From the NCBI GenBank assembly GCA_022781925.1, contig JALESO010000080.1, positions 1 to 49,425 of the forward strand: DNA of 49,425 nucleotides, written 5' to 3'. The stretch's first letter is position 1. Each line of letters begins with the position of its first letter. Position numbers and translations under genes: made by a program. The DNA comes from Lachnospiraceae bacterium. GTDB lineage: Bacteria > Bacillota > Clostridia > Lachnospirales > Lachnospiraceae. This document shows positions 18,636-27,389 of the stretch, piece by piece. The notes beneath the pieces were generated by a model. The model saw only the letters and a list, made by a program, of their open reading frames with translations. It did no database searches and was not told the DNA's origin.

Positions 18636-21146
18636 ATGAATTATGGAAGAAAGAATGCTGCAAAGATAAAATGGCAGCTGACTTCCCGTGGAACCGTGAT
18701 GCAGCGGAAGATGAAATCACTGACGCTGCTGATCATATTGTTGTGTTTCGTGTTGGGCCTGGGCTATGCGGGTTACCGTGGCTATCAGTACGTGGAGCAG
18801 ATGATCGCGGAGGCTCCGGATATCAACGAGATTGACGCAACACCTTCCGGTTATATGTCCACGGTGCTGGATGCAAAAGGAAATGTGACTGCTCAGCTGG
18901 TGGGTTCCGGTTCAAACCGTGTCTATGTCACACTGGATGAGATCCCGGAGGATCTCCAGCATGCCTTTGTGGCGATTGAGGACGAACGTTTCTATGAGCA
19001 CAACGGTATTGATCTGCGGGGCATTGTCCGGGCCGGCATCAAGGGTCTGACCACCGGGCATTTCAGCGAAGGGGCAAGTACCATTACGCAGCAGTTACTG
19101 AAAAATAATGTATTTGACGGCTGGACGACGGAAAATTCTTCTCAGCGTGTCAAACGAAAACTGCAGGAACAGTATCTGGCATTGCAGCTTGAGAAAAAGG
19201 TTTCCAAGGACTGGATCATGGAAAATTATCTGAACACCATCAATCTGGGACAGAATACCCTGGGGGTTCAGGCAGCTTCCAGACGATATTTTGGCAAGGA
19301 TGTGTCGGAACTTGATCTTTCCGAATGTGCCGTGATCGCAGGTATCACACAGAATCCGTCCAAATACAATCCGATCACCCATCCGGAGGACAATGCAGCG
19401 CGTCGGGAAAAGGTACTGACCAATATGCGGGACCAGGGATATATCAATGAGGCACAGTATGAGACGGCCATGAATGATGATGTCTATGACCGCATTCAGG
19501 AGAATAATACGAAGTGGCAGGGCAGCGACAGTAATGTGACCTCCTATTTTGTGGATGCACTGACGGAGGAGATCATTGATGACCTGCAGGAGGAACTGGA
19601 TTATTCGGAAGCACAGGCTTACAAAGCATTGTACAGTGGCGGTCTGACGATTTATTCTACCCAGGATCCGCAGATCCAGAAAGTCTGTGATACGCAGGTA
19701 AATAACGACAGTAATTATAATATAGAAAAGAAAGTATCATTTTCTTATGCACTGTCCGTGCAGCAGAGTGATGGTTCCGTAAAGCATTACAGTGAGCAGA
19801 GCCTGCTTTCCTATTATAAGAAGCGTGATCCGGATTACAATCTGAATTATAAGAATGAAGCGGCGGCACAGGATGCAATCGATACTTACCGGGAGGCAGT
19901 TGTTTCCAGTGGCGAAACCGTGGTGGGTGAATCCATTACTTTTACTGTCCAGCCACAGGCATCCGTGACCATCATCGATCAGAGCACCGGTCAGGTGAAG
20001 GCGCTGATGGGCGGTCGAGGGGAAAAGACGGCCAGCAAGACGCTGAACCGTGCGGCGGATGTGACACGGCAGCCTGGATCTACGTTTAAGATCCTGACCG
20101 CTTATGCTCCGGCGTTGGATAGCGGGGCGTATACCCTGGCAACTACGGTGCTGGACGAGCCGATCACTTACAGCTCCGGTCAGGAGATCCACAATGCGGA
20201 TGGCAAATACCGCGGTTATACCAGTATCCGGGAAGCAATCCAGGATTCTGTCAATGTAGTGGCGGTGAAGACGGTACAGGATATCACACCGCAGACCGGC
20301 TATGAGATGGCGAAAAAATTCGGAATCTCGACATTGACCAAGGATGATATCGTGGAATCCCTTCCACTTGGAGTCGGAGGCGTGACAAACCTGGAACTTG
20401 CAGCAGCCTTTGAGGTTATTCCGAACCAGGGTGTTTATAAAGAACCGGTATTGTATACGAAGATCCTGGATCAGGACGGCAATGTCCTGCTGGAGAAGAA
20501 ACCGAAGAAACACCGGGTGATCAAGGACAGCACGGCATATCTGCTGACTTCCGCCATGCAGGATGTTGTGACTTACGGAACCGGTAAGCTGGCAGATTTC
20601 GGTACAATGCCGATCGCCGGAAAGACAGGTACCGCAGGAACTTCCGAGGCGGCGAGAGACGCATGGTTCGCCGGCTATACACCGTATTACACCTGTGTGG
20701 TCTGGGGCGGATATGATGATTACTCCAAGCTGGAATCCAACCGGTATCCGAAGATACTGTGGAACCGTATTATGGGACAGCTCCATGAAGGGCTGGAATA
20801 TAAGGAATTTGAGATGCCTGCGGACGTGGAAGAGAGCAGCGTATGTAAGACTTCCGGAAAGATCGCCATTGCAGGTGTGTGTCCGGAGGTGGAGACCGAA
20901 TATTTTGCGGAGGGTACAGAGCCTTCCGAAAAATGTGATCTGCATCAGACGGCAGTGATCTGTAAAGATTCCGGTCTGCTGGCCGGAGAATACTGTCCGG
21001 AGAGCAGTAAAGTGACAAAGACATTTGTGAAAAAAGGATCCGGAGAGGATAAGATGCCGACGGAGGTGTGCAATGTGCATACCGGAGAAGGATGGCTCAA
21101 CCAGCTCATTCAGGCACTGACACCGGGATCCGATCATACGGAATAA
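18636..21146 (+). CDS. class A penicillin-binding protein (glycosyltransferase/transpeptidase)
   Basis: A bifunctional PBP1A-type enzyme that polymerises and cross-links peptidoglycan. After a basic cytoplasmic stretch there is one membrane span (about residues 27-50). The GT51 domain (about 75-250) has EDERFYEHNGID, where the first Glu is the probable catalytic residue near position 115, and GASTITQQLLKN. The transpeptidase domain has the nucleophile Ser482 in STFK, an SVN triad and Lys663 in KTGT. A C-terminal segment with several Cys (about 730-836) is present. Total length is 836 residues. GGAGG at 18625-18629 supports the start. It is followed by a strong terminator and lies next to an SH3-NlpC/P60 hydrolase gene, so this is a cell-wall neighbourhood. 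Confidence 0.96.
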   Translation: MNYGRKNAAKIKWQLTSRGTVMQRKMKSLTLLIILLCFVLGLGYAGYRGYQYVEQMIAEAPDINEIDATPSGYMSTVLDAKGNVTAQLVGSGSNRVYVTLDEIPEDLQHAFVAIEDERFYEHNGIDLRGIVRAGIKGLTTGHFSEGASTITQQLLKNNVFDGWTTENSSQRVKRKLQEQYLALQLEKKVSKDWIMENYLNTINLGQNTLGVQAASRRYFGKDVSELDLSECAVIAGITQNPSKYNPITHPEDNAARREKVLTNMRDQGYINEAQYETAMNDDVYDRIQENNTKWQGSDSNVTSYFVDALTEEIIDDLQEELDYSEAQAYKALYSGGLTIYSTQDPQIQKVCDTQVNNDSNYNIEKKVSFSYALSVQQSDGSVKHYSEQSLLSYYKKRDPDYNLNYKNEAAAQDAIDTYREAVVSSGETVVGESITFTVQPQASVTIIDQSTGQVKALMGGRGEKTASKTLNRAADVTRQPGSTFKILTAYAPALDSGAYTLATTVLDEPITYSSGQEIHNADGKYRGYTSIREAIQDSVNVVAVKTVQDITPQTGYEMAKKFGISTLTKDDIVESLPLGVGGVTNLELAAAFEVIPNQGVYKEPVLYTKILDQDGNVLLEKKPKKHRVIKDSTAYLLTSAMQDVVTYGTGKLADFGTMPIAGKTGTAGTSEAARDAWFAGYTPYYTCVVWGGYDDYSKLESNRYPKILWNRIMGQLHEGLEYKEFEMPADVEESSVCKTSGKIAIAGVCPEVETEYFAEGTEPSEKCDLHQTAVICKDSGLLAGEYCPESSKVTKTFVKKGSGEDKMPTEVCNVHTGEGWLNQLIQALTPGSDHTE

Positions 21147-21177
21147 GCGACAGTTTCACAGGATAGAAGTTGTCTGA

Positions 21178-21218
21178 CAAAAAGAAACAGAATTGTTACG
21201 ATTCTGTTTCTTTTTTTT
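21178..21218 (+). terminator. terminator of the PBP gene
   Basis: AAAGAAACAGAAT (21181-21193) pairs with ATTCTGTTTCTTT (from about 21200), followed by a run of eight T. Confidence 0.9.
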
Positions 21219-21239
21219 CCTAAAATACCCCGGAGAATA

Positions 21240-21268
21240 TTGACATAATCGAGATGGATTGTTATAAT
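21240..21268 (+). promoter_or_regulatory. consensus promoter of the NlpC/P60 gene
   Basis: A perfect TTGACA (21240-21245) and a perfect TATAAT (21263-21268) are separated by 17 bases. This is one of the strongest promoters in the window. Confidence 0.92.
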
Positions 21269-21355
21269 AAGTTTCGTTGATGTAACAAATTTGTAATAAT
21301 TTAAAGATAAAAGTAACATTTATAAATATTTGATTTCGAAGGAGTATCGTAACAG

Positions 21356-22351
21356 ATGAAATACAGAAATAAAAAAGCAGTAGCAACTTTATTATTAACC
21401 ACATTACTTTTTACCTGTGGAGCAACCGGAGCACAGGCAGCACCGGCGACAGATCTGACAGCAGTTGGCAGTGTGGCAGCAGCACCGGTTTCCGGTGTAT
21501 CTCTGGCGGTAGCACAGGCAAATGCGCAGGCAGCAGCTGCGCAGGAAGCAGTACAGAATCTGGGTGTTGCACAGATTGATAATTATCTGAACGTCCGCAG
21601 CGAAGCTTCCACAGACAGTGAAGTAGTGGGAATCATGAAAAATAATGCAGTGGCTGAGATCACAGGAGCAGTAGATGGCTGGTATCAGATCACTTCCGGT
21701 TCCATCAGTGGTTATGTCAAAGCTGAGTATCTGGCAGTTGGCAATCAGGATTTATTAAATTCCGTAAAGACAAGAATGGCACAGGTCAATACGGAGACCT
21801 TAAAAGTCCGCAGTGAAGCTTCCACTGAGGCTGCTGTTGTGACACTGGTAGGACAGGATCAGCAGCTGAAAGTTCTGGACGAGCAGATCCCGGGCTGGGT
21901 AAAAGTAGAGACTGCTGACGGAGAAGGATATATTTCCACAGAATTTGCTACGGTGGCAGATACTTATCAGTATGCGGAGAAACCGCAGGTATCTGAGCAG
22001 AAGGAAAGCTCTTCCGGCGGATCTGTTACTTCTTATGCATTGCAGTTCCTTGGCAATCCATATGTATGGGGCGGCACAAGCCTGACAAAAGGTGTGGACT
22101 GTTCCGGATTTGTTATGCAGGTATATGCACATTACGGAATTTCTCTTCCGCATTCTTCTTCCGCACTGCGTGGTGTTGGTCGTGGCGTAAGCTACTCCGA
22201 AGCACAGCCGGGAGATATCATCTGTTACAGCGGACACGTGGCAATCTACCTTGGCGGCGGCAAGATCGTTCATGCAAGCAACCCGAAAGACGGCATCAAA
22301 GTATCTTCTGCAACATACAAAAAAATCGTAGCAGTTCGCAGAGTAATGTAG
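21356..22351 (+). CDS. secreted SH3-domain NlpC/P60 peptidoglycan hydrolase
   Basis: A secreted endopeptidase of 331 residues that cleaves peptidoglycan stem peptides. A signal peptide (residues 1 to about 29) ends near AQA/AP. An Ala-rich linker follows, then two bacterial SH3 domains (about 70-125 and 145-200), each beginning with a LNVRSEAST- or LKVRSEAST-like motif. The NlpC/P60 domain (about 215-331) has catalytic Cys249 in DCSGF and His294 in GHVAIYLGGG, with a final H in VHASN. The ribosome site GAAGGAG precedes the ATG. The two SH3 domains share very similar DNA at their starts (CGTCCGCAGCGAAGCTTCCAC-like), a sign of internal duplication. It is expressed alone from a strong promoter. 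Confidence 0.95.
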   Translation: MKYRNKKAVATLLLTTLLFTCGATGAQAAPATDLTAVGSVAAAPVSGVSLAVAQANAQAAAAQEAVQNLGVAQIDNYLNVRSEASTDSEVVGIMKNNAVAEITGAVDGWYQITSGSISGYVKAEYLAVGNQDLLNSVKTRMAQVNTETLKVRSEASTEAAVVTLVGQDQQLKVLDEQIPGWVKVETADGEGYISTEFATVADTYQYAEKPQVSEQKESSSGGSVTSYALQFLGNPYVWGGTSLTKGVDCSGFVMQVYAHYGISLPHSSSALRGVGRGVSYSEAQPGDIICYSGHVAIYLGGGKIVHASNPKDGIKVSSATYKKIVAVRRVM

Positions 22352-22400
22352 TCTTTTCAGAATAATCGAATCGGAATACTTAAATGAAAAAATAAAATGG

Positions 22401-22450
22401 TGTGCTGTTTACAGATGGACATGGCAACGTCTGTAACAGCACATTTTTCA
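22401..22450 (+). terminator. terminator of the NlpC/P60 gene
   Basis: TGTGCTGTTTACAGA (22401-22415) pairs with TCTGTAACAGCACA (with one bulge), followed by TTTTTC. Confidence 0.88.
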
Positions 22451-22577
22451 TTTTTATGGGATAGCATACTGAAATTCCTGTCAGATAAAATTTTTGTTGA
22501 TACTGTGCATAACATTGTGTATAAGTGCGAAAAAAGGCAATGAGTGTCCATGTTTTTTCAATAAAATGGAAAATTAC

Positions 22578-22606
22578 TTGACGTATGGGAGCAATTATTG
22601 TATAAA
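22578..22606 (+). promoter_or_regulatory. promoter of the TagA-type glycosyltransferase gene
   Basis: TTGACG (22578-22583) and TATAAA (22601-22606) are 17 bases apart, 50 bases before the start codon. The 305-base gap 22352-22656 otherwise holds only the terminator. Confidence 0.8.
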
Positions 22607-22656
22607 GGTGCAATGGAGAATAATTCCTGAAATAATATTGGAAGAAATGGGACAAA

Positions 22657-23343
22657 ATGAGTAGTAGAAAAGAACTGGCAGGCGTGCGTATTGATATCTG
22701 CAGTCTGCGGGAGGCACTTCATAAAATAGAACATTATGTACAGGAAGACGGTCTGCATGCAGTGGAGGCTGTATCCATGAAAACCATTGTGACGGCAGGG
22801 GAAGAGGAAGAAGTCCGTCAGTGTCTGGAGGACATGGATCTGGTCATCCCATCCGATAAGGAGATCCTGATGGAACTTGGCGTGACATCCCACAAATGGC
22901 TGGAGGAGGCCAGGGGGCACCGTTTTGCCAGCGAGGCACTGCACAGTGTGGCCAGAGACCGCCACAGTATTTATCTGCTGACGGATACGAGAGTGCAGAT
23001 GGATGAACTGTGCACCTATCTCGATCATACCTTTGGCGATGTGGCCAGAATCTGCGGAGATGCAGTCTGGGAGGAATGTGAGGAAGATACGGAGCGTATT
23101 GTCAATGAGATCAACGCGGTGGCACCACATCTGCTGCTGGTCATGCTTCCGACGCCGCAACAGGAGATTTTTCTGTCACAGCATCGGAAAATGCTGAATG
23201 TGCGGCTCTGGTTCGGTATCGGAACAGAGAATACTTTTATGGAAAATAAGAAAAAGCCGGTTGGTCTGTGCAAAAGGCTGCTGGCACGGCGTAAAATGAA
23301 ACGCCAGATACAGTCTTATGAATCAGAGGGAGAAGAGAATTAA
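22657..23343 (+). CDS. WecG/TagA/CpsF family glycosyltransferase
   Basis: A GT26-family transferase. Relatives add N-acetylmannosamine or similar sugars to lipid-linked GlcNAc in teichoic acid or exopolysaccharide synthesis. The 228-residue protein shows an N-terminal DICSLREALHKI motif, a DMDLVIPSDKEILMELG segment where most relatives have a longer DG motif, and the family core VAPHLLLVMLPTPQQEIFLSQH. The C-terminal IGTENTFMENKKK and KRLLARRKMKRQ are shorter than in typical members, and the usual GVGAxFDxxAG reads FGIGTENTFM, so the active site may be altered. The Shine-Dalgarno is weak (GGAAGAAATGGGA). It lies before a YitT gene, with no other teichoic acid genes near. Confidence 0.8.
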   Translation: MSSRKELAGVRIDICSLREALHKIEHYVQEDGLHAVEAVSMKTIVTAGEEEEVRQCLEDMDLVIPSDKEILMELGVTSHKWLEEARGHRFASEALHSVARDRHSIYLLTDTRVQMDELCTYLDHTFGDVARICGDAVWEECEEDTERIVNEINAVAPHLLLVMLPTPQQEIFLSQHRKMLNVRLWFGIGTENTFMENKKKPVGLCKRLLARRKMKRQIQSYESEGEEN

Positions 23344-23393
23344 CGGACAAAGGCATTCTTGAATTAATATGGGGATAAAGGGGATTTACAACT

Positions 23394-24269
23394 ATGAAAG
23401 ACAGAACAAAGAAGGGGCTGCTGGATCTGATCCTGCTTCTGGCGGGAACAGCGCTGATGGCCTTTGCAGTGAAATGTATCTATGAACCGCTGGATATGGT
23501 TACCGGCGGTTTTTCCGGTCTTGCGATCCTGATCAAAGCAGTGACGGAGCATGTGGTACCGGGAGGAATCCCGTTGGGCGTATCATCGCTGGTGCTGAAT
23601 ATACCGGTGTTTCTGTGGGCATTTCTGAAGAAAGGAAAGACATTTGCCGGAAAATCCTTTGTGGCGATGATCCTGCTGTCACTGTGGCTGTCCATTCTGC
23701 CGGCCTGGGATCTGGCGGGGGATGACATGGTCATCGGCTGTGCCTTTGGCGGCGGTATGATGGGAATCGGTATCGGTCTGGTATTTCGAACCAGGAGTAC
23801 CACCGGAGGAACAGATATGCTGGCGGCGCTGATCCACATGAAGTTGCAGCAGTATTCCATTGTGCGCATCATGCAGGTCATCGACGCGGTGATCGTGGTG
23901 GCCGGCCTGTCGCTGTTTGGACTGAAGAGCGGGCTCTATGCCATCATTGCCATCGTGATCACCACAAAAGTATCTGACATCACCATGGAAGGCTTTAAGA
24001 TGTCAAAGGCCGTGTATATTCTGTCGGAGAAGACGGAGGAAATCGCAGAGGCCGTCATGCGGGAACTGGACCGTGGTGTGACCGGCCTGCAGGCGAAGGG
24101 CATGTACACCCAGAAGGAAAAATGCATGCTGCTGTGCGTGGTTTCAAGGAAAGAAATCGTGTGGCTGAAGGAAATTGCCATGAAAACAGACCCGAAAGCA
24201 TTCCTCATTATCAGCGATGCCAGGGAAGTATGGGGAGAAGGATTCCAGTCTTACTCCGAGAAAATGTGA
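23394..24269 (+). CDS. YitT family membrane protein (DUF161/DUF2179)
   Basis: An integral membrane protein of 291 residues with about five or six hydrophobic segments in the first 190 residues. These include a DUF161 core with GGFSGLAILI and GGGMMGIGIGLVFRTRSTTGGTDMLA. A soluble DUF2179 domain of about 85 residues lies at the C-terminus. Function in the YitT family is unknown, although some members are linked to transport. AAGGGGATTT precedes the ATG. It follows the TagA-type gene by 50 bases without a visible terminator, so the two may be co-transcribed. A terminator follows it. Confidence 0.88.
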   Translation: MKDRTKKGLLDLILLLAGTALMAFAVKCIYEPLDMVTGGFSGLAILIKAVTEHVVPGGIPLGVSSLVLNIPVFLWAFLKKGKTFAGKSFVAMILLSLWLSILPAWDLAGDDMVIGCAFGGGMMGIGIGLVFRTRSTTGGTDMLAALIHMKLQQYSIVRIMQVIDAVIVVAGLSLFGLKSGLYAIIAIVITTKVSDITMEGFKMSKAVYILSEKTEEIAEAVMRELDRGVTGLQAKGMYTQKEKCMLLCVVSRKEIVWLKEIAMKTDPKAFLIISDAREVWGEGFQSYSEKM

Positions 24270-24285
24270 ACAAAATCTAAAAATT

Positions 24286-24328
24286 GGGGAAATGCATAAA
24301 AAAAATTGCATTTCCTCTTTACTTTTTT
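24286..24328 (+). terminator. terminator of the YitT gene
   Basis: GGAAATGCA (24288-24296) pairs with TGCATTTCC (24307-24315), and a T-rich tract (TCTTTACTTTTTT) follows. Confidence 0.75.
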
Positions 24329-24431
24329 GGGGCTTTTGTCTTAAAATAGAACTGCATAATAAAAATATATGAAAAAAAGAGAATTGGTTATTGTGAATGT
24401 TGTATAAAATGTGCAGGGGGGGCTTTTCATT

Positions 24432-25514
24432 ATGATTTCAAATCAGATATTGCAAAATACGATTGATGGATTAAAAAATATTACAAGGATAGATTTGTGT
24501 ATCATTGATACGGAAGGCAAGATCCTGGCGACTACATTTGCGGAAGCGGATCGTTATGTCAGCCCGGCGATGGCACTGGTAGAATCTCCGGCAGACAGCC
24601 AGGTTGTGTCAGGATGTCATTTCTTCAAGGTATTTGATGAACATCAGCTGGAATATGTATTGCTTGCCAATGGTGACAGCGATGATGTTTACATGATCGG
24701 AAAGATTGCAAGTTTCCAGATCCAGAATCTTCTGGTGGCATATAAGGAGCGTTTTGATAAAGACAACTTTATCAAGAACCTGCTGCTGGACAATCTGCTT
24801 CTGGTAGATATTTACAATCGTGCCAAAAAACTTCATATTGAAACAGATGTCCGGAGAGTGGTATATATTATAGAGACGAACCGGGATAAAGAAGGAAATG
24901 AACTGGAGAAGGTACGCAGTATCTTTGAAGGAAAGAATAAAGATTTTGTAACTGCTGTCGATGAGAAAAATATCATCGTGGTAAAAGAGGTGGATGATTC
25001 CGATACGGGAACGGATCTGAACAAGACCGCGGAAGTGATCCTCGGACTGTTCAAGGGAGATTCCGATATCCACATCGCATACGGTACCGTAGTCGGGGAG
25101 ATCAAGGAAGTCTCACGTTCCTACAAGGAAGCCCGGATGGCGCTGGATGTAGGCAAGATTTTCTTTGAGGAGCGCAATATCATCGCGTACTCCGCACTGG
25201 GTATCGGCCGACTGATCTATCAGCTGCCACTGCCGCTGTGTAAAATGTTCATCAAAGAGATCTTCGGAGGCAAATCACCGGATGATTTTGATGAGGAGAC
25301 GCTGACTACCATCAATAAGTTTTTCGAGAACAGCCTGAATGTCTCTGAGACATCCCGCCAGTTATACATTCACCGTAATACACTGGTGTACCGTCTGGAT
25401 AAGCTCCAGAAGAGCACCGGACTGGATCTGCGGGTGTTCGAAGATGCCATCACATTTAAGATTGCGCTGATGGTTGTAAAATACATGAAATATATGGAAA
25501 CATTAGATTATTAA
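24432..25514 (+). CDS. PucR/CdaR-type transcriptional regulator
   Basis: A DNA-binding regulator of the sugar-diacid/PucR type, 360 residues. The N-terminal region (about 1-110) resembles a small sensory domain (LKNITRIDLCIIDTEGKILATT). The middle region resembles the GGDEF-like linker of this family. The C-terminal HTH_30 (about 300-355) is clear: NVSETSRQLYIHRNTLVYRLDKLQKSTGLDLR. Such proteins often activate catabolic genes near them, but here the neighbours are ftsE-ftsX. I chose ATG 24432 because a GGGGGGG tract lies about 9 bases before it; a GTG at 24411 is possible. The gene is closed by a strong terminator. Confidence 0.87.
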   Translation: MISNQILQNTIDGLKNITRIDLCIIDTEGKILATTFAEADRYVSPAMALVESPADSQVVSGCHFFKVFDEHQLEYVLLANGDSDDVYMIGKIASFQIQNLLVAYKERFDKDNFIKNLLLDNLLLVDIYNRAKKLHIETDVRRVVYIIETNRDKEGNELEKVRSIFEGKNKDFVTAVDEKNIIVVKEVDDSDTGTDLNKTAEVILGLFKGDSDIHIAYGTVVGEIKEVSRSYKEARMALDVGKIFFEERNIIAYSALGIGRLIYQLPLPLCKMFIKEIFGGKSPDDFDEETLTTINKFFENSLNVSETSRQLYIHRNTLVYRLDKLQKSTGLDLRVFEDAITFKIALMVVKYMKYMETLDY

Positions 25515-25527
25515 TTGCTAAGTGTTT

Positions 25528-25565
25528 GGGGGCACAAAAGAACAGTTTTTCGTGCCCCCATTTTA
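25528..25565 (+). terminator. terminator of the PucR-type gene
   Basis: GGGGGCAC (25528-25535) pairs with GTGCCCCC (25552-25559), followed by ATTTTAT. It separates the regulator from ftsE. Confidence 0.88.
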
Positions 25566-25608
25566 TGCAAATACAGAAGAGTTGAATGAAGGAGGACAAG
25601 GATAAAGT

Positions 25609-26295
25609 ATGATTACGTTAAAAGATGTAAGTAAGTCATATGTAGAAGGTGTACCTGCGCTGTCAGATATAAATATTCAGATAGATGAAGGCGAGTTTGT
25701 GTTTGTAGTGGGAGACAGCGGTTCCGGTAAATCCACGCTGATCAAACTGCTGCTCAAGGAACTGGAGCCGACATCAGGAACCATTGTGATCAATGACAAG
25801 ATCCTGTCACAGATCCCGCGGCGTCAGATCCCGCGGTTCCGGAGAAATGTAGGATGTGTGTTTCAGGATTTCCGTCTGTTAAAGGACCGGAACGTCTATG
25901 AAAATGTGGCTTTTGCCCAGCGTGTTATCTCCGCACCGAACCGTGCCATCAAGGAAAAGGTACCGAAAATGTTATCACTGGTGGGACTGGCTGCAAAATA
26001 CAAATCAAAACCGAATCAGTTATCCGGTGGAGAGCAGCAGCGTGTGGCTATCGCCAGAGCGCTGATCAATGAGCCGAAGATCCTGCTGGCGGATGAGCCG
26101 ACCGGTAACCTGGATGCAAACAATGCATGGGAGATCATGAAGCTTCTGGACGAGATCAACAAACGTGGCACAACGGTACTTGTGGTAAGCCACAACATGG
26201 AAATCGTAGAGGCGATGAAAAAACGTGTCATTACCTTACAGCAGGGACATGTGGTAAGTGACGTAAAGATGGGCGGTGACAACAATGAAAATTAG
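25609..26295 (+). CDS. ftsE: cell-division ATP-binding protein FtsE
   Basis: FtsE is the ATPase of the FtsEX complex, which controls peptidoglycan hydrolases at the septum or side wall. The 228-residue ABC domain has Walker A GDSGSGKST, the Q-loop CVFQDFRLL, signature LSGGEQQRVAIARAL, Walker B ILLADEPTGNLD and the H-loop VVSHN. The protein is typical in length. AAGGAGG lies 13 bases before the ATG and AAGGATAAAG is nearer. ftsX overlaps its end, so translation is probably coupled. No clear promoter lies between the preceding terminator and the gene. Confidence 0.97.
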   Translation: MITLKDVSKSYVEGVPALSDINIQIDEGEFVFVVGDSGSGKSTLIKLLLKELEPTSGTIVINDKILSQIPRRQIPRFRRNVGCVFQDFRLLKDRNVYENVAFAQRVISAPNRAIKEKVPKMLSLVGLAAKYKSKPNQLSGGEQQRVAIARALINEPKILLADEPTGNLDANNAWEIMKLLDEINKRGTTVLVVSHNMEIVEAMKKRVITLQQGHVVSDVKMGGDNNEN

Positions 26296-27193
26296 TACAT
26301 TTGGATATACCATCAAACAGGGTATCAAGAATATCTGGACAAATAAAATGTTTTCTATTGCTTCCATTGCAACCATGGCGGCATGTATCTTTATGTTTGG
26401 TATGTTTTATGCCATTGTGGCGAACTTCCAGCATGTAGTAAAAGATGTGGAGTCCAGTGTGGCGATCACCGTATTTTTCGATGAGGGAACGACCCAGGAG
26501 CAGATGGATGAGATCGGTCAGAAGATCGCAATGCGGCCGGAGGTCTCCAGTTTCAATTTTGTATCTGCGGATGAAGCCTGGGAAGAATACAAACTGGAAT
26601 ACTTTGACGGAGATGAGGCGGCAGCAGCAAGTTTTGGTTCTGACAACCCGCTGTCTGACAAAGCAAACTATGAGATCTACATGGAAGATATTTCCCAGCA
26701 GAGCAGTCTTGTATCTTACCTGGAGGGACAGGATCATGTCAGCAAGGTAAGACAGTCTGAGATGGTAGCAAATACACTGACAGATTTTAACCGTCTGGTA
26801 AGTATCGTATCTGCTGTTATCATTGTGATCCTGATCTGTGTGGCAGTATTCCTGATCAGCAACACCGTTCGTACCGGTATTGCGGTCCGCAGGGAAGAGA
26901 TCGGTATTATGAAAATGATCGGTGCGACGGATTTCTTTGTACGTGCGCCGTTTATCGTGGAAGGTATTCTGATCGGACTGATCGGAGCAATCATTCCACT
27001 GTGCATTCTGTACGGTATGTATGGAAAGATCATCACATATGTGGCAAACCGTTTTGGCTTCCTGAACAACTTGCTGACTTTCCTCCCGGTACAGAGTGTA
27101 TTCCAGATCCTGGTTCCGGTAGGTCTGGTTCTCGGTGTCGGCATCGGCTATATCGGAAGTAAGGCAACTGTTCACAAACATATTAATGTATAG
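26285..27193 (+). CDS. ftsX: cell-division protein FtsX
   Basis: FtsX is the membrane partner of FtsE and normally activates an extracellular peptidoglycan hydrolase or its coiled-coil adapter. The 302-residue protein has a first membrane span (about 20-45), a large extracytoplasmic loop (about 45-165, starting VESSVAITVFFDEG), and three more spans in the FtsX/MacB-like C-terminal domain, with RREEIGIMKMIGATD between spans 2 and 3. I use ATG 26285 (MKISTFGY). A GTG at 26276 would extend it by 3 residues. The gene overlaps ftsE by 11 bases. The usual adapter or hydrolase gene downstream seems to be lost (see 27240-27389). Confidence 0.96.
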   Translation: MKISTFGYTIKQGIKNIWTNKMFSIASIATMAACIFMFGMFYAIVANFQHVVKDVESSVAITVFFDEGTTQEQMDEIGQKIAMRPEVSSFNFVSADEAWEEYKLEYFDGDEAAAASFGSDNPLSDKANYEIYMEDISQQSSLVSYLEGQDHVSKVRQSEMVANTLTDFNRLVSIVSAVIIVILICVAVFLISNTVRTGIAVRREEIGIMKMIGATDFFVRAPFIVEGILIGLIGAIIPLCILYGMYGKIITYVANRFGFLNNLLTFLPVQSVFQILVPVGLVLGVGIGYIGSKATVHKHINV

Positions 27194-27239
27194 GGAATAG
27201 ACAGAAGGCAGAAGACATAGGATATAGGAGACTGATTTG

Positions 27240-27389
27240 ATGATAAACAGAAACATCAGCCAAATCACAACATTTATATGGCGGCGGTCCTTCCTGCGAT
27301 GACAGCGGGAAGTGCCGGCGCTTCTGCTGCTTACAGGAGCATTTCTGAGGCACAGAACCGGAAAACAATAAAGGAGTTAGAAGATCAGA
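27240..27389 (+). pseudogene. possible frameshifted remnant of a secreted coiled-coil (EnvC/CwlO-like) protein
   Basis: The gap between ftsX and the S41 protease holds what looks like a broken N-terminus. From ATG 27240, behind AGGAG, the frame reads MINRNISQITTFIWRRSFLR and stops at 27302. In the frame two bases on, from 27278, it reads MAAVLPAMTAGSAGASAAY, then RSISEAQNRKTIKELEDQ. Joined by a frameshift these give a basic start, a hydrophobic stretch with an ASA-type cleavage site, and the beginning of a coiled coil. The S41 start lies in the third frame at its end. In relatives an M23/coiled-coil FtsEX effector is common at this position. The identity is an inference. Confidence 0.4.

Noticed and set aside
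19737..21137. 466-residue minus-strand open frame
   Set aside because: It is fully antisense to the class A PBP gene. Its composition is rich in Cys, His and Arg, and it has no domain or ribosome site, while the PBP has all its motifs.
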